From Anabas testudineus (Eukaryota > Chordata > Actinopteri > Anabantiformes > Anabantidae), in assembly GCF_900324465.2 (NCBI RefSeq), contig NC_046617.1:14073223-14137222 (forward strand): a DNA stretch of 64,000 nt. The letters are read 5' to 3'. This document shows, piece by piece, positions 40,582 to 56,300 of this stretch. Numbering within the stretch: position 1 is the first letter of the stretch; every line of letters begins with the position of its first letter. The notes below the pieces were generated by a model, which saw only the letters and a program-made list of their open reading frames with translations, searched no databases and had not been told where the DNA came from. Both the position numbers and the translations under genes were made by a program.

Positions 40582-42667
40582 CTTTACGTTCATAGTCTCA
40601 GACACTGCTGCCTTTGTGCTGAGTAAACAGTCTCCAAATAAAGGCTCCACTCATATGCGTCCTTGGATTCAGAAAATGTACTTTGCCCTTCGATCAAATG
40701 ATGGCAGGAAATAAGTGGACGAGATGCAGAGTTGGATATAAAACCAAAGTGACGGAAGAAGGAAATCCTGTCGCACTGTGCTTCCTGTGACCTCTATAAC
40801 ACACACACCATCACCCATAGATTAACCTCATCGCCCTTCAGAACCGGAAGGAGGTGTGAAGCCCCATCACATCCCCTGGTTTAGGACTGGCAAGGTCAGG
40901 GTTTGAGGTATATAGACATTAGAGGAAAACAGCATCATCAGCAGAGAGAAGGGTGACCTACCGATCAGCATTAAGTTCCTTTATCTACATCAGTCACAGA
41001 ACTAAACTAAACTGACTTAATCAACTTAATTTCTGCTGTGAAATACCCTAAATAACATCAGGCTCCTGCAGTTCATAAAGTTCAAACCACAGCTTATCTC
41101 CCTTAATTTAAATTTGGAAGTGCTCTTCTCGCTGCCTGCTCATATGTAGGTGGGGGTGGAGGGCATCGCTGCGGGCTTTAACGCAGTGACTCGAGCATAT
41201 GAAGTTCTCTGACTGCTCAATCAGGTCACGTGAAGTCGGTCAGGAGTAGCACAGACGTTTTCCAGGATGCTTGGCCTAATGTGCCAGACGTGCGACTCCC
41301 TGGGGGTACGCACCCTCACCAGCGTGAGACGGAGTCACACAGCACTGAAGACCACAAACACGCTCACTTCAAGCCACAAACTTCTACTTTATGGTGAATT
41401 TAAGGGCTTTGTCCTGTAGCGTGGAGATGAAAGAGTCCAGTTTAGCCCAACATGGCAGGAGCAAATTGATATTTTGTTGATTTTAAAGCTCTACATACTT
41501 CATCTGCATGCTCCCATTCCCCCTCATTACCAGCGATATCTGGGCCACACTCAGAGGTTTTTCTAATGACTCATAAACACACTAGCATTACATTTATGTG
41601 GAATAGAGTGTAGTAAGTGTGTGCACTTGCTTTTATTGGCACTTACTCTGACTCTCACTAAGGATGTTCTGCTTGACCACGTCCAGCACCGACATTAAAA
41701 GAACAGTGACACTATGTTTGTTTAATAATGTCACCAACATTATGCATATAACATATTTTACACTTCTAACACACAAAATATTGAAAAAATCCCTGTTTGC
41801 TAACTCATTTGCATCAATGCAAAAGATCATAACCAGAGGGACCGGAGAGAAAACAGTCTTTTTCCACGAAACCACTACTACTCACAAACACTTCTAATTT
41901 AATCTCTTTCAACTTGCCTTCAGATTAAAGCTCACAAAGAATTCAAACAAAGAAATAAAACATATTTTTTCACTTTCCTTTTTCTTTTCTTTTTTTTTTA
42001 AAGTGCCACACATGTTTAAGGATTTAGTTTCCTTTAAAACACATGGTTAGGTCATCATAGCCCACGAGTCGTGCCAGAGTGCAGAGAAAACAAACACTGT
42101 CTGGATGCACGTTTCCCTAATATTCACACCTACCTCTGAACTTAGGGCAGTGTATTGTCATTTGGCACCAAACTGCACCAGACTGGTTTGTGCTGAAGTG
42201 AGAAGGGGTTCAGTGGATTTCATGTGAATTTACAGAAAATTACTCATTTAAGCATTCAGTGTCTACTTTTGCTCTGTGTCAATCAGTTTTGTATGTAACA
42301 GATCTTCCCGGCAAAGAGGAGACAGTTCGCATTCTGCTCCCACAGTGTTTTAATGATTATAACTGGGCAATGTTTCGATCATTTAGATCTCAGTCAAGCA
42401 CAAAAATAGTCTTAACCTCACAACGGCATGAAAAAGTCAAGACAACTATTTGTGTTATGTCTGGAGGATGTCACTTTGTTTAGACAGAGGACTGAGAATG
42501 AAACATTTGTCCAAAAGAGACACCCATGAATAAACAAATGAATGAATACATTAAAACATCTGTTCGTGCTTGACCATTGGAGTAATGCACACAGGAAGTG
42601 AGACCCCCCTCCTTCTCTGTGGAGGCAGGAATGCTGTAATTGAAAACACGTGTGTTGTGGAAACAAG

Positions 42668-42670
<3 letters not shown>

Positions 42671-42705
<35 letters not shown>
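42671..42705. repeat. (TG)n microsatellite
   Basis: About 17 uninterrupted TG units. Confidence 0.95.
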
Positions 42706-42707
<2 letters not shown>

Positions 42708-43929
42708 TCTCCTTTTGACTGTTTCCTAACCTGGTTGCTCTCCCAGCTTATATAAGACTCCCCTGCATGGGGTAAAGCTCATCATTGGACGAAAATAGTA
42801 ACAAATGATACTAAAAACTGCATAAAATACTGCACATGATTATAGAGAATTTAGTTTTAGCACTTTCTGCTACTTATTTCTACCACACAACATGTAACAT
42901 TGGACTTTTTTATTTTACAGTTAGTTAATTACTTTATTTTTTAAATTTGAAATAGAATTTACATATTAATCTTATAAAATACTGACATTAAATATTAAGC
43001 ATTGAGAAATACAGAATAATATACTGCAAAATTGTTTAACACTGGGGCCATTTACTTAATGGTTACTTTTACATATAATAAAAATACATTTACAATTATG
43101 TTTCTTTACTTTTTCCTGAAATTTGAATGGAGAGTTTTTACTTTATCACTTTTTCACTTTATGGTTTTGGATGGTTTCCTGTGTAAGCATAGACACTGCT
43201 TACACACAGTGCTTGTGTTTAAACCAAATTATACATGAAATGAAAAATGGTGGAAGAAGTTGTGTTATTGTGAATAGGTGCAAAGAAAGGTCATTTAAAT
43301 TTTGCTTGAGTAAAAGTGCATTAATATTAGTAAAGGTAAACATAGTTGTAGTACACTGCATGTAGGAGTCACTTTAATGTCGCAGTTGATAAACTGTGTC
43401 ATAATGTATTTGTTGGTTTTATTAAATAAACTGTTTCAAAAACAAGCAAACAGCAGCAACATGAACAACAACATAAGTGTAAATGACTATATTTGTGTAA
43501 ATGTACTTTCCATCAGCAGGGATATATTCAGAAATGATTTTACATATAGTTCATTTTGGTATTTTCTCAATCAGCAATAAATTCCTGAGAAATACTCTAA
43601 TAATATGTAGAGATGTTTTAGACATAATCTCACTATTGACTGGAATCACGTGAGTGATGCTGACGCGCAGCTGAGATCTGATGAACCGCATCTGTTCAAC
43701 TCTGCAAACGAACTCTTCCTGTTGTGACTTTCACAATAAAGCTCGTTGTTTTATGAACGAGCGCCACTCTTTTATTGTGAAGACCGGGTGACCTCAGATC
43801 CTGACTTGTTGCGGCTGGGTGCTGGTTAACTTGACGCATCCGTATCAACTATTCTCCCGACACTAGTGGAGTGAAGGCGTATTTGGAGGGATAACGATAA
43901 CGCGCTGTGCTGCTGTGGGCAAAAAGACA

Positions 43930-43966
43930 CCGCTGCTGCTCCTGCTGCTGCTGCTGCTGCTGTCCC
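43930..43966. repeat. (CTG)n run upstream of cyth3
   Basis: CTG units with one interruption, about 210-250 bases upstream of the cyth3 start codon and so probably within its promoter or 5' UTR. Confidence 0.85.
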
Positions 43967-44176
43967 TGAACGCACCACTCACTGACGGACGGGAAGCGCA
44001 GGGGCTGCCTCGCAAATGTGAGGTGTCAATGGCCACAGCATTGCCTATAAGAAGACAACCTGTGCACCAAATGCGCACTGGAAATTAGGACGCGAATTCG
44101 CTATTAATTGCGTTTTATCACACGGCCGAAGTTTCTGTGATCGATTTTGGGGGATCCTAATTTATAGGCTGCAATC

Positions 44177-44276
44177 ATGGACGAGGACAACCAAGGTATG
44201 ATCCAGTCAGTCAGCGCATTTTACACCGCTGATGTGTATCTGTTTGAGTCGGAGACATGTGGCTCTGTAGTGTAGT

Positions 44277-44308
<32 letters not shown>

Positions 44309-47300
44309 TGGATGGATGGTTACTTTTGTCCCATGATTTCCTTTTAGACTTGACGTGGAGTTAGTTTTATGCCACGCACATGCAGCAGCAGCATTGATCC
44401 CATCTACCCACAGTCATCTGTTTTCCACATTTCTGGGACTGACACGAAGTTACCTCCTCTAAATGGAGAGAGAGCCCCCCACTCACTTATGTTGTGTTAT
44501 TATGATTGCCCGATCAGTTAAATGTCTCATGAGTGACCTACATTGAGGGTGATGATAACAAGGTTATCAGGCGTGAATGCACAGTCGTCGGATCAGTGTC
44601 ATATTAACGCTGCAGCCAGGAGATTTGGGTTTATCTCAGCCTTTGTTAGATGTGGACTCTGGTCCACAGGGTCTTGTCACAGTCATGAGACAAATATTCA
44701 TTGACAAATAATGTGTTTGTTAAAATAATCTATAGATATGGATAATTCACTGTAACAGGAGCCTGCACACTAGTGTTCATCCAGCCATAGTTCAGCTTAG
44801 GTGTGGAAGTAGAAACTTTTGAAATCTAGGGGGTCAGACACAAGCACGAGCACAGGAGTTTGCAGGAAGGGAGGCACATTTGCAAAATGAGTGAAACGTA
44901 AAGCTCTGATTCTCTGTACTGTACATTATTGATAACATATTTGTCTATGTAAAGGCTGCATCCATTCATTGAATATCTGCCCCTTACTCAGCACTGGGTC
45001 ATAATAGCAGCAGGTTAACTAGGGCAGCCCAGATGTTCCCAGCGCCAGCAGCTACCCTACCGCACTGTGCAATGTAATGCAGAACAGCTTTAAATTATAT
45101 CACTTAGTTGTTGATGTTTCACAGTCCATACAGCCTACAGTCATGAACACATTAGGAGGCTCTTGTCCCGGACCTGTCCATGACACTAAAGAATCAAGAA
45201 TCAAATCACCTCTGCAAGTAAGTAAGTGCCATCCAGTCACATGTTTCTCTGCTTGCAGAGCTGCAGGATGTGATTATTTGTCAGCTTACTGCATGCATGC
45301 CATGCGGGCATAAAGCTGTCATTGTGCCTTGTGCGGCCAGCCTGGCCTCCAGCGGTGGCCCACGTCAGCACAGCCCCACAGACAGACATATGGTGCTGCG
45401 ATGCAAACGAGGGATAACAGCCGGAAGCACATAAACACTTAAATATATTCATGGCTGCACACTGATGCACTGACACTTGTGCAAATAAAATTCCCCTTGT
45501 AGCACTGTTTTCAGTGAAGTTGGACGGATGGATCATGACTTAGAATAATAACTGTGTGTGTGCATGTGAGCACGTTTGTCTTCTCATCTGGAATAAACTA
45601 AGTGCTGGATGTTGATGGAAAGAAAAACTGCAGAGCTCCTCTTTTGTTTGGATTTTAATTTATTTAGTTTTGTGTTGGAAAACATCATCTACAAATTACT
45701 TCTGTTTATTACAACAAGTTAGCACCTGCTCACACACAAACCCACAGAAGATTTGGCCACTGTGGGGGTAGTAGGACAAAGATGAGTATATGCGATCATA
45801 GTGGTTAGGATCACTGTCATGGAACTAGTCAGTGTGATGTGGTGGGTAGGTGGCAGGTTGGTTGACAAGGTTCAATATGTCAGTCACTCACATAGTACAC
45901 ACACACTTTGCCAGGCCACAAGTCGAGTTGGGCGGGGGTGGACAGAACAAGATACTGAAGTGTCAGAGAAACGGCAGACGGGGAAATGATGGAAAGAACG
46001 TGTGACCACAAAGAGTGAGACACAGTTGTAGTAGCAGAGATTGTGAGAGTGAATGAGAGTGCGAGACAGGAGGTGTGTGTGTGTGTGTGTGTGTGGTTGG
46101 GAAAACGAGGGTGGGATAAAGTGCCAGAGCAAATATGGAAAATGTCCAGTGAAGTATGGAGCGCTGCCAGAGAAAGACACAGAGGGAGAATGACGGTGGA
46201 CTAGATACTGAATCAGTTCTCCAGTATGTTTTAAGAGTTTCTCTCAGTAGACGTCCCTCTGTTTTGTCATAATTACTGTATGTCACTGAACAGGGAGAGG
46301 TTTCTGACCACCAACAGTGTCATACTTTGACAGGGATTCACTTTTCACTTTCTTTCCCTCTCATGTTGTGATTTTTTCCCCCCACTTATATTTGGGTAAA
46401 ACAATTCTCTGTGTCAGACAAAGAAACCAACAGCCCACATTTTTTTAGGCCATTCAGCGCAGCTCAGTGGGTGGTGGTGTTGGTTGCCAGCTCTACACAC
46501 TGAAATATCTGAATATCTGAAGACATATATGATGGGTTGCCATTACATTTTGTACAGGTCTTCATTGTCTCCAGATGAAGAAGTACTTTAGAAGTATAAT
46601 GGCTAAAGTGTCCTGTATAACAAATTAATGGATTGCTATAAGTTCTTGCACACATTGGTATCTCCCTCTGGATTTATCCTAACAACTTTGGTTAAAAAAT
46701 AGTTTTCTCCTGTTTCACCTTGAAGCCAAAGCTCAGTTTATACATTTGTGATGCTCTGTTTATAGCCTGCAAAACTAATGACGTTACCATCAGACTTTGT
46801 GTTGAGTGCTAGTTTGCAAATGTAATCATGTTAATGCGCTTAACTGTGGTAGTCTTTGTGTTATACATTCTAATTAGTAACAGGGCTGTAGCATCTTTGT
46901 CTTGTTTCATTTTCACCTGTCTAGTGATGTGTTTTAAAAACTTAGCTTAATGTACATTCATTTTTCTTGTCCTCTTTCTATTTAGTTTTATTCCTAATTT
47001 GTGAAATTAAGAAAAATGGCTCTATAGTAATACATTTGATACCCATGACAATCAATAGCAAAATGCCTTCTGACACTGTACTCACTCAACGGACAATGGA
47101 CCAACAAGAGCCCACAAAACTTTGCAGCCTGTGTGAGTGAAGCTTACTGTAACACATTCCTGTTTTGCATGACTGACTCTGATACTCCATCAGATGTACA
47201 CCTTCACATCTCCGATCTTGCTGCTCCATAATAACGTTTGTTAGTCATGAGCTGTATACAGTGCAGTCATTGAAGTCTGCATTAATGATGCCCACATGGC

Positions 47301-50300
47301 ATGAGCTTCACAGCTCCTCCTGTAATGGCCAACCAGTTGACTGCTGTATCTACACACTTTGAAAACCAGCTATTTAAACTTGGCAGATCGCTGTGTGAAT
47401 GTGTGTCAGTGTGGTCTGCATGGTCATGGTATGCTGCAGCCCAACTCAGGCGAGGAGAGACGCACACGACATGCTGGGCTTTGAGATCTCACAGCCATTC
47501 ATCTGCCGTCTGCGGGACAGTGCCAGCAGCATCCTGCTACATTCAAGATCTGTGTTTTTGTCTTTGGAGTAGATTTGCAGCTGCTGTATTTTCCCCTCAC
47601 AGCCCACATGCTGTCAAGTGGCAAGAGAGGAGAGTCGTGAAGCATGGGAATAAATAAAGTACTGCACACACCTCGTACTAGTATGCAGAATGACTACCTT
47701 CCCTCTCTGGTAAAGTTTTTGAGAGGGGTCACCTAGTTCACTTCTACTGAAGATATCTATAGAAAATGCTCTTGTGTGAAAGGTAGGCTGCTTTGGCTTC
47801 AAGTAAGGGTCTGTATGGAGCCTGTGTGATGGCGAAGAACCTAAGGGTCTTGCAGGATGTCAGGGAGCAGCAGTGGGATGGTGCAGTGGAAGCACAGAGC
47901 CCTAAAAGTTTGACGAAAATAACCTGTTATATGGTCTCCTGTTCTTCTAGCTATGATGTATGCACATTTTTTCATGTTTGAAATGTCCATTGTATTATTT
48001 ACTTTAAGGTTTAGGAGTTAGTTTTGAAGCAAGTCCAAAGAAAACATATAAAGTGTGGCCTTGAATGTTATAAGGATATTGCACAGAGTTCTGCACAGGA
48101 ATAAAATTAACTGAATCTGGCCCATGTCTTTAGAACATAATCCAATAGAGCCTGACTGAAATTGCCAAATTTAACAATCATCTAACGTTAGATTGATTAA
48201 AAACAGTAATCATTTTTCAGTTTCTTTGTTGTGTGTTTGTACCTTACTCTGCTGTTTTTCTGTATTTTGAAAAGTCTTTCAGATTCTTTTGCTCCCATCA
48301 GTGAGACTGTCTGTTTTTTTCTTTGTTTTGACTGCTGCGGACTCTCACCGCTCTCACACACTGGTGGTCATGCACAAGCAGTCCGGCTCACCACGGCTCA
48401 GTAACTGCTTTGAAATGCTGATGGGAAGATAGCGAAGACGTCTGGCTTCTGTATGTGGCTTGATGTTACTGTATAGGTTAAAGCGTGTGTGCGTGTTTCA
48501 TCTTTGACTAAAAGGTCACTGAACAGAGGGCCCTTGTTGAATTTGGCCTCCCAGAATATCAGATTGCACATTACACTTATGCCCGATTTTTCCCCAGTGG
48601 TTTAAGTTGGGCTCAACACACATTATGGAGTTCTTCTGTGCATGAGCTACTTGCATTAACACGAGTTTTAAGTGAACATGAGTTATGAATGCAAATCCTC
48701 TTGGCCCACCATTGTTTTGTCTGCTTTAAAAATGGGTTTAAAGTAGTTTTAGAAGTGGCTCTGGAGGCGAGACTTAATTTTTGTGTGAAGTAGAAGAAGA
48801 AATACACATAGGGACGTTTTCAACAAAGCATCCAGTTTCTCCTTCATCTAACAGACATCACTGTACAGGAAAGGTCCACTGCTCAGCATTCACAGATTGG
48901 GATCTGTCTTTGTACCATTAAGACCATCAAGGGGCTTGCGTGGAGATCTTTCTCCTCTTTGGAAAGTAAAATAAAATAAGTGTACTAAAGGCCCCAGGAG
49001 TCTGAAGTCATGTGCTGAAGCGAATTTCAGGCAAAGAACGTCCTGCTCCACTTGGGCCTTTGTGGGAGTTTGGGTTCATGGCTTCCATTAAAGTGTGTGT
49101 GTGTGTGTGTGTGTGGTTCAGGTCTGTCGGAAAAGGAAGAGAAAGCAGAACAGAGTGGACAGGAAAAGGGAGGACTGGAACAATTACAAACACACACAGA
49201 TTGTTTGACTTGCTGAAGATGCAGGAAAAGGTGTATCCAGTACATCCACTGTTCACACTCTGAAAACACAACACACTCTGTGACGTGTGTGTAGTTTTCA
49301 CCCCTAATACCAGTTTATTACCAGTTTCACAGGTCCATTTGTTTTTATTACATAAACTATTGAACAAGGTTATTGTAAAGTGATACAACGATTATCTGCC
49401 ATATATTTGTTAAAGTACAGTCAATTGTCACTTTTATCATACACCAAATCACATTTGTGTGTAATAATACATCCAATAGTGTGTTTTATATGTCGTAATC
49501 GACAACTCAAACTTCATTGTGTAAAAAAAGCACAAGTGTAATGAGTGGGAGTTTTTATTAATAAAAAAACACATACATATACATGGCAACATATTGTGTG
49601 TGTGTGTGTCTGTTTAGAGCATCTGGAAAGGCTCCAGCCTCGTACAGCCCTCTCGTCTCCCCCCAGGGGGGCTTGTGGCACTGCCACTCCAATGCCAACT
49701 CAGCTTTTAAGAAGGGATTTGTAACACTCAGTGACTCACTCAGGGGGTCAATGTGTCAGTAAGCTACTATAGTACATCCTCAGCCTTTGCCATACCTTGT
49801 ATTTTTTCATATCTTTGCTGAATGTTCATGTTTCGAACCCCTACCCCCCACTCATTTTTGCTGTAAGATGCTGCTGCAACATGCAAAATTCCTTCTTATT
49901 TGATTGGATGAGCTGTGACTGCACTGCTGGTGCTGTGAGAAAGGCTGAAGTTGTTGCAGTCATCCAGTCTTTCCTTCCACATCCCCCATCATCGGCTCTG
50001 TGCTATTGAGAATGGCAGCAGTGTTCAGACACTGAGACATGCAGGAGGATGACCATGTGACACACAGGCTGTTGAGCAAACTGTCAGTGATACACGTGTG
50101 TCTCTGTGTGTGTGCGCGACACAGTTTATTTGTACAGTGAGTCCGTTTGTATATGTTTACGAGAGAGGGATGGAGACTGGGACATGCAGCAGTGGCACAG
50201 ATTCAAAGAGAGCCTGAGAAGGGAGACGGTTGCTGCAGTCTCACAGTGTGTAGAGTCAGGTGCTTAAAGTAGGTTAGTGGTGCAAAGCTCAACCCAGCTG

Positions 50301-53300
50301 TGTATATCCCATGCATCTCTACTTCCACTATTTCACTTGTGGAGGCATGTGTGTGTGTGTGTGTGTGCATGTGTGACTGCGAGTGTGTTGTATGACTTTA
50401 TATGGTGTGCATCCATGCTCACATAGGATTAGCGAGGCCTTCAAGCCCTCTCCATGCATACACAAATGGATGGGATCAAGTGAGGAAGGATAGAGATGAC
50501 AGTTAGTGGATTATAGGTCAGGTACTTAGGCTGCTTGCTGTCACTTCCCTACTGGAGTGCTGGAAAGTGTGCACACACGCATGTGCATATACACACATGA
50601 ATATATACTGTATATAAACAGATTCCATCAGGGCAAAAAAGGCAGACCTAAAAGAAAAGAGGCAGAAAGAAAATGCCTTGCTTTGTGTTTTCTATTCTTG
50701 ACACAGTCTGCCATGTGATTTATAGTATGGTGTGTCACCAGGATTTTCTGCTTCTCACTTTTTTTTCCTCCCGTTTTATGCTCTTTCCCTTGGCCCTGAC
50801 CCTTGAATTGTTGAATTGTTTTCAGAGGTATGATGGCTATTGTTGCCTAAGTGAGGACTGTGAAATATAAAATGAATGGCTTTCACAGTAGCAGGTCAGG
50901 GTGACACTATCCAGAATAAACCACAAGGGCATTGATAACCGGCTCGCTCTACAGGGACAATGGCAGCTTGACATACCTGAGGTGCTTTCACCAAGCCCTT
51001 ACCACTATATACACACACACTAACACAAACACACACATACACATGGGAACACTTTCTCTCCCTGTCCACACCATGTTGCATCAATGTCAGAGATGATGAT
51101 TGTGCATGATTGATAATGTGCTGCTGTGGCTTTGAGTGGGTTCTGACCCCTGTACCACATACAAACACACGCATATGCACACTAACACAAAGTGGGCTTG
51201 AGGGCTTCTCAGAGGGCGAGTGATTTACAGGTTCCTTCGCACATGTGTTTAATCTGTTCGTTGACCTCTGTCGTGTCAAGTTTTTGTCATCATCAGTGAG
51301 GACGTGCACTGCAGACGACCTTGAGAAGAGCGTTTTTCAGTTTTTATTGTTGTTTCTTAGTGATGTAATGTGGCCCAGAAAGAAATGATCTCAACGCCTC
51401 ATAATTCATCTTCTCATAAACGGACTCAGTCAATACATTAACTCAAGCAATAACAAGTAATTATTGGTTTTCCCTCAGGGAAATGTCAGTTAGTGCAATT
51501 CAGAACATCAGCAGCTCTCGGGTGCTGAAGCTCCCCAGAGATCTGGGGTTGTCACACTTTCCTGCAACCTGCTAGGAGGCTATTTGTGCTGAGTTTCAAG
51601 GTAAATGCATAATCTCTCACTCCCTACTGGAATCTTAAAGGAAGAAGAAACTAGTCTTTTACAGTAGTATTCAGTTAGATGAGAACAGCTGGTATTCAAA
51701 TGTGTGACACAGGAAATACTTTTAAAATGTTATGCAATTGCATGTAAAGAGGAAGTGCGGGATACTGGTCCTGTGTCTGTCGCTATTTTCATATCTTTCT
51801 CACATCACGTTTTTCTTCCGTATTCACCCTCTATGACTCCTCTGAGCTGTGTAGACTGTAAGCATATGGGATTATACAAAGATTTTCATGTTGTAATTTC
51901 CTTATGAAGCAATAAGTTGGCTCAAAACTGTGGGACAATGAAATTAAAGAATCTGAGGCAAGAATTCAAATTTAAAGTCAACTTCTAACCAGCCAATGAG
52001 AGTTCAGAAAAAATACTAAAGAAATGTTTTCAGAGGTTCAAAATCTGGAAAACCCCTCTACACAGATCTTGGGAAGAGCAACAGTCTGACCTGAACCGCC
52101 CACATATTTTGAGTAATAAAGAAATCCAGGCTTAGGTTTTAGCTCTGTTATGAACTTGTTTGCTCTCTCTCCTCTTTCTCATCCGCCTCCTCAGCTTCCT
52201 GCTGCCTTGGAACGACAGAAGTAGAAGTGGAGTCCTGCATGGCAGCTGGAGCGTCTCTTCATCATTCTGCCTTCTTTTCTTTCACTCTCTCTCTTGTGTA
52301 TGTCTGCACTACACTTTTCTAGATTTAAGGCCTGTACCCAATATAAACAGCCTCTGTCACGTGTAAGTCCTACTCGTCTGCTCAGGGCCTCCATATCAGA
52401 CTGTGGGCTGATGAGACACTACAGTTATTTCCTGAGTGAGTCACTCAGGACTGTGGGGGTCTGTACAGAGGCCCTGCTAAAAGTTACTGGAGGCCTTTTA
52501 CATACTGACAGCCTGCACAACTTCACAGCCAAGTAGCCTGGTTTACTCAGGACCATATGTATTTTTTTTTATTTAGTACTACAGCTCAAACATAACTTTG
52601 TTAAGAATGATAATTTATTTTTGTTTTCTGCACTCTGTTTTTCTCTGGAGCTGATTCCCCACTACCAGTGATGCATATTGCTCTGTCAGAAGCTCCACCT
52701 TTTGCTTTGTGCATTGCAATGTGGCACAATAGTGTCCATCAACAACACACTCAGTCATAGTTGTATGCACTCTGTCTGTTCAGCATAATTAAAAAACAAT
52801 TTACTAAGAAGCCACTGACGTATCTGCCACTGCCAGACACACCAACAATGGAGGTGATTAATTTTTAAAGTCGCCCTTGTTTTCTGTCTTCAGGTAACAT
52901 ACATACAAGATGTTTAAAAAAAGTCTTTAAAAAGTAACAATAGATTTTCTCCATTTTATTTTAAAATATATTTAAACCGCCCCTGTAGTGTAGCGGGGCT
53001 CTGTACACTCTGTTGTTCTCTGTGGGGGGATAAATACCTGCAAAGCCAGGTTCCACTGTCCCAGCTTTTTAAATCTTTATGTGTGAACACCTTGTTGGAA
53101 TTAGAGTGTGCTGTGGATGCAGGATGCTCACAGGTCAGTGTTTAGAATGTGTAACATCTAGGTTTTCTCTGATTTCCTTATTCTGATTATAGACTTTCAG
53201 CTTTTTGTCAGGAATTTTATGATGCCGCCGTGCAAGCTGGTAAGAAAAGATGACAGTGGGTGGAGAGTGCTGATATTTGCATTCCTGCTGCACCCTGCGG

Positions 53301-56300
53301 ACACTAGGACTGGCCCCACACGTGTGGTAGGTGTTATTGTGTAACAGTTAAATCCTCATTTAATTTGGAAAGGTCTTGTCTAGACAGAGCATGAGATTAT
53401 AAAAAACATTTTGCATAATAAGACAGAAGAGATGAAACAAAGATTTGCTAACGCCGTCAATTAACAGATCAAATCGCAAGCTGTCAAGATCGTCATCTTC
53501 CTTTCAAATGTCTCTGTTCTGTCTCGGGACTGAAGCAGATTCTGAGCAGGGTGGATTCTGCGTGAGAAGAGAAAGTCTCAGTTTCTGCAGTCAGCAGTTG
53601 GCAGGCAGATGGACTGACCATTTAACAGTTGCAAAAAATCAGTTTCAGCAAAAATATTCATTTAAAAGGAATCATCCAGTATTTTGCTGTAGAGGAAACG
53701 ATGTAAGAAGTAATAGCAGTCGTAATGAAAGACTCTCTATACTCGCAGTCACGCTTGTAATTGAGCAAAGATAGAAAAAAAACCCCAAAAGAAACAAGGA
53801 CCCCGCTGCCAAAACCACTCAGCTAATTTGTCTGAGGATTGTGACATATGACGGCCCAAAAATAAACCAATCAGATGCCGTTTTTCAAATGCAAAGGGAA
53901 GAGAAAACATTTTTTTCATAGTGAAATTTGGCAAACGCACTACTTGTTCATGAATAAGTGACTGTGACTAGTGGGTTCTGTGAGGAGACTGTCTTGCTTC
54001 AAGGGATTGTGTTAAGAGTCTTTGAGGCTTAGAAGAATCAAACGGCCATGTTGCGTTTGATGTAGCCTCAGATTTTTTCTTGTCATCTAATTTTCATAAA
54101 GGGAATGTTGTGGAAGTCTCTGAGATAAGAGCTAACAACAAGTGACAAATAGAGGAGAATGACCACATTATTTGTATTTGGCAGCGACTCTCTTTCAGGG
54201 ACAATGGGTGATTACACACTGTATTCTAAAAAGAGGAAATGTTCAAATACATTCATCAAAAAACTTAGTTTCTAAGTCTTAGACTTGAGCCATGGGTCTA
54301 GATGTTGGTGAACCATCAACAACATCTTGTGCCTCTGTGGTGGTGATGGCCATGGCTTGGGGGCGTTATGGTTTTGGGTTGTCCGTCTGTTTGTCCATCC
54401 CATTCTTGCGAATGCGGTATCAAAAGATTTCCTTGGGGGAATTTCTTCAAAACTGGGACAAATATCAGCTTGAACTCTACTTGGACTTTGGAATGTCTAT
54501 TAGTTTTAGTTTTTGAAATTCAGCCAAAAATGTTTGAACTGAAATCAGATCTGGAATATGACAGAAGACAAGATGAAGAAAGCTGGGCAGGTCATCACCT
54601 GTACAGTGAAATGTAAAGTGCTGTGAACAGTTTAAAGCATTGAAGTAAGACTCAAACAACCAGAATTCACATTTGGAAGTGAACTGTGTTGCCTTTTGGT
54701 TTGGCTGGTTATGAAATTGGCTGATGGACATTGTGTTTATCTGATAAAAAGATATGCATGTAAATTAACATTATTGAAGCCAACATCATGAGGCAAATGG
54801 GAAACTATCCCAATCCTCTGTTTTATTAATGTGCACAGACAACTTCTTTAAAGATAGTGACTATTGTGAATAAGAAGACTTTAGTTAAACTGGATTTTTT
54901 TTTTTTTTTGCTATTGAAATTTTCAGAAAACAAGTCATCTTGATTTATCTTTTGTACTTCAGCATATGTAGTTGGACACACACTAAATGAACAGAAACAC
55001 AGATGCAAATCTAATTTTGTTGATGGTTCAGAATAAAGTTTTTTGTTAAAGTGACTGCATTAGGTGAGCATTTCCCTACACACTATAGATTGAAGAGACT
55101 TTGCTTATACATGCTGTAGCTGTCTGTGAGTTTTCTTTCAGGTGAAATGTGGAAAGGAGTTAATGTCTGTGTGAAAGTGAGCAGGTTGAAGCAGAAAAGC
55201 TGGGTGAGAAAAAATGCAGAGAACCTGATAAAAAGAAGAGACAAAACCAGAGGAAGATGTAGCGAGCTGGCTGGACCAGACTGGGCGGTTGCAGTATGAG
55301 GAATGTGGGCTATTTTCATACCACTACTGTCATCTGTCAAGAGGCAGGAATTGTCAAAGAGGCTGTCAGAGTGTGTGTTAGTGCTTTGTGTGCGTGTTCC
55401 TATGAGTCTGTGCACGCTCGAGAGCTGTGAGTAGGAGTACCGCTGAGGGGAAAAACAATTACTACACTCCTACCAGCCACAATTGCAGCTTACACGAGTG
55501 GGGAAACAGGCAGCTAAAAGCAGTTTAAGATCTTACAGCAAGCCAGCAACAGTACAGACACTTACAGTACTGATCATCACAAGGACACAAACACACACAC
55601 ACACACCTCTGCTGATGGGATGTCAGTCATTATGGGAGCTGGAGAGAGGAAAAAAAGATGTGGTATGTATAGTATTTAATGCAGCAAGTATGGTTTGTAT
55701 GGTAAAAGGACTGTGTTGGACTAGATGTGAGTATCTTATTTTCACCCTAAGACACATGATGGTGTAATATGAACAGAAATTATAAAAGAAATAAAAGGGA
55801 TACACCTAACAGGCTCTCTCAGATTAATTTGAACAATTTGGAACTGCATGTATTTGCTGTAGTCACGCCACAATCTAGTATTGGCTTGTTGTGAACTTGT
55901 GTAAGTGCTCCCTAATTAGTCTGTGGTGGGAACGGCCTCAACCTGTTTATGTGGTTGCTATTGTTACTGGAAGAACAGCCCACTGGTCCTAATCGCTGCA
56001 AATATCCCCTCTATTGTCCCGTTTGGTGAAAGTCAGGAAATGTTTCACTTGCTCTGTTCGCTGTTTGTTTCTGTCATCATCTGCTCGGGATTGTCACTCA
56101 CACACACACACACGTTCTGACTCATTGAGTGTAAATATTCCCTGATTAATGTCAAAATAAATAGTTCAAGATACTGCAAGTCTAGAGTTATTAGATGTTG
56201 GTTTTATTGCATTTCTGTACCGTTTGGTTTGGGTGTTTCCAACTAATTCTAGCCTTCACATTGGCAGCAGTTTGACGTGCAGTTTAACAACCAACTGATT

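Larger units (their letters stand above)
36560..43600. other. Gene-poor stretch between the SMIM10-like gene and cyth3
   Basis: About 7 kb with no supported gene on either strand. It holds the inverted-repeat element near 38.6-38.95 kb, a polypurine tract at 39.84-39.90 kb, a long (CA)n at 40.5 kb, a (TG)n at 42.67 kb, and an isolated perfect X-box-like palindrome at 37.99 kb. Distal cyth3 regulatory DNA could lie here, but nothing in the sequence proves it. Confidence 0.6.

Noticed and set aside
40478-40714. His/Thr repeat protein over the (CA)n
   Set aside because: A translation of a dinucleotide repeat, with no flanking protein-like sequence.
50896-51309. 137-codon minus-strand frame in cyth3 intron 1
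   Set aside because: Composition is driven by CA/TG repeats; no splice partners or homology seen.
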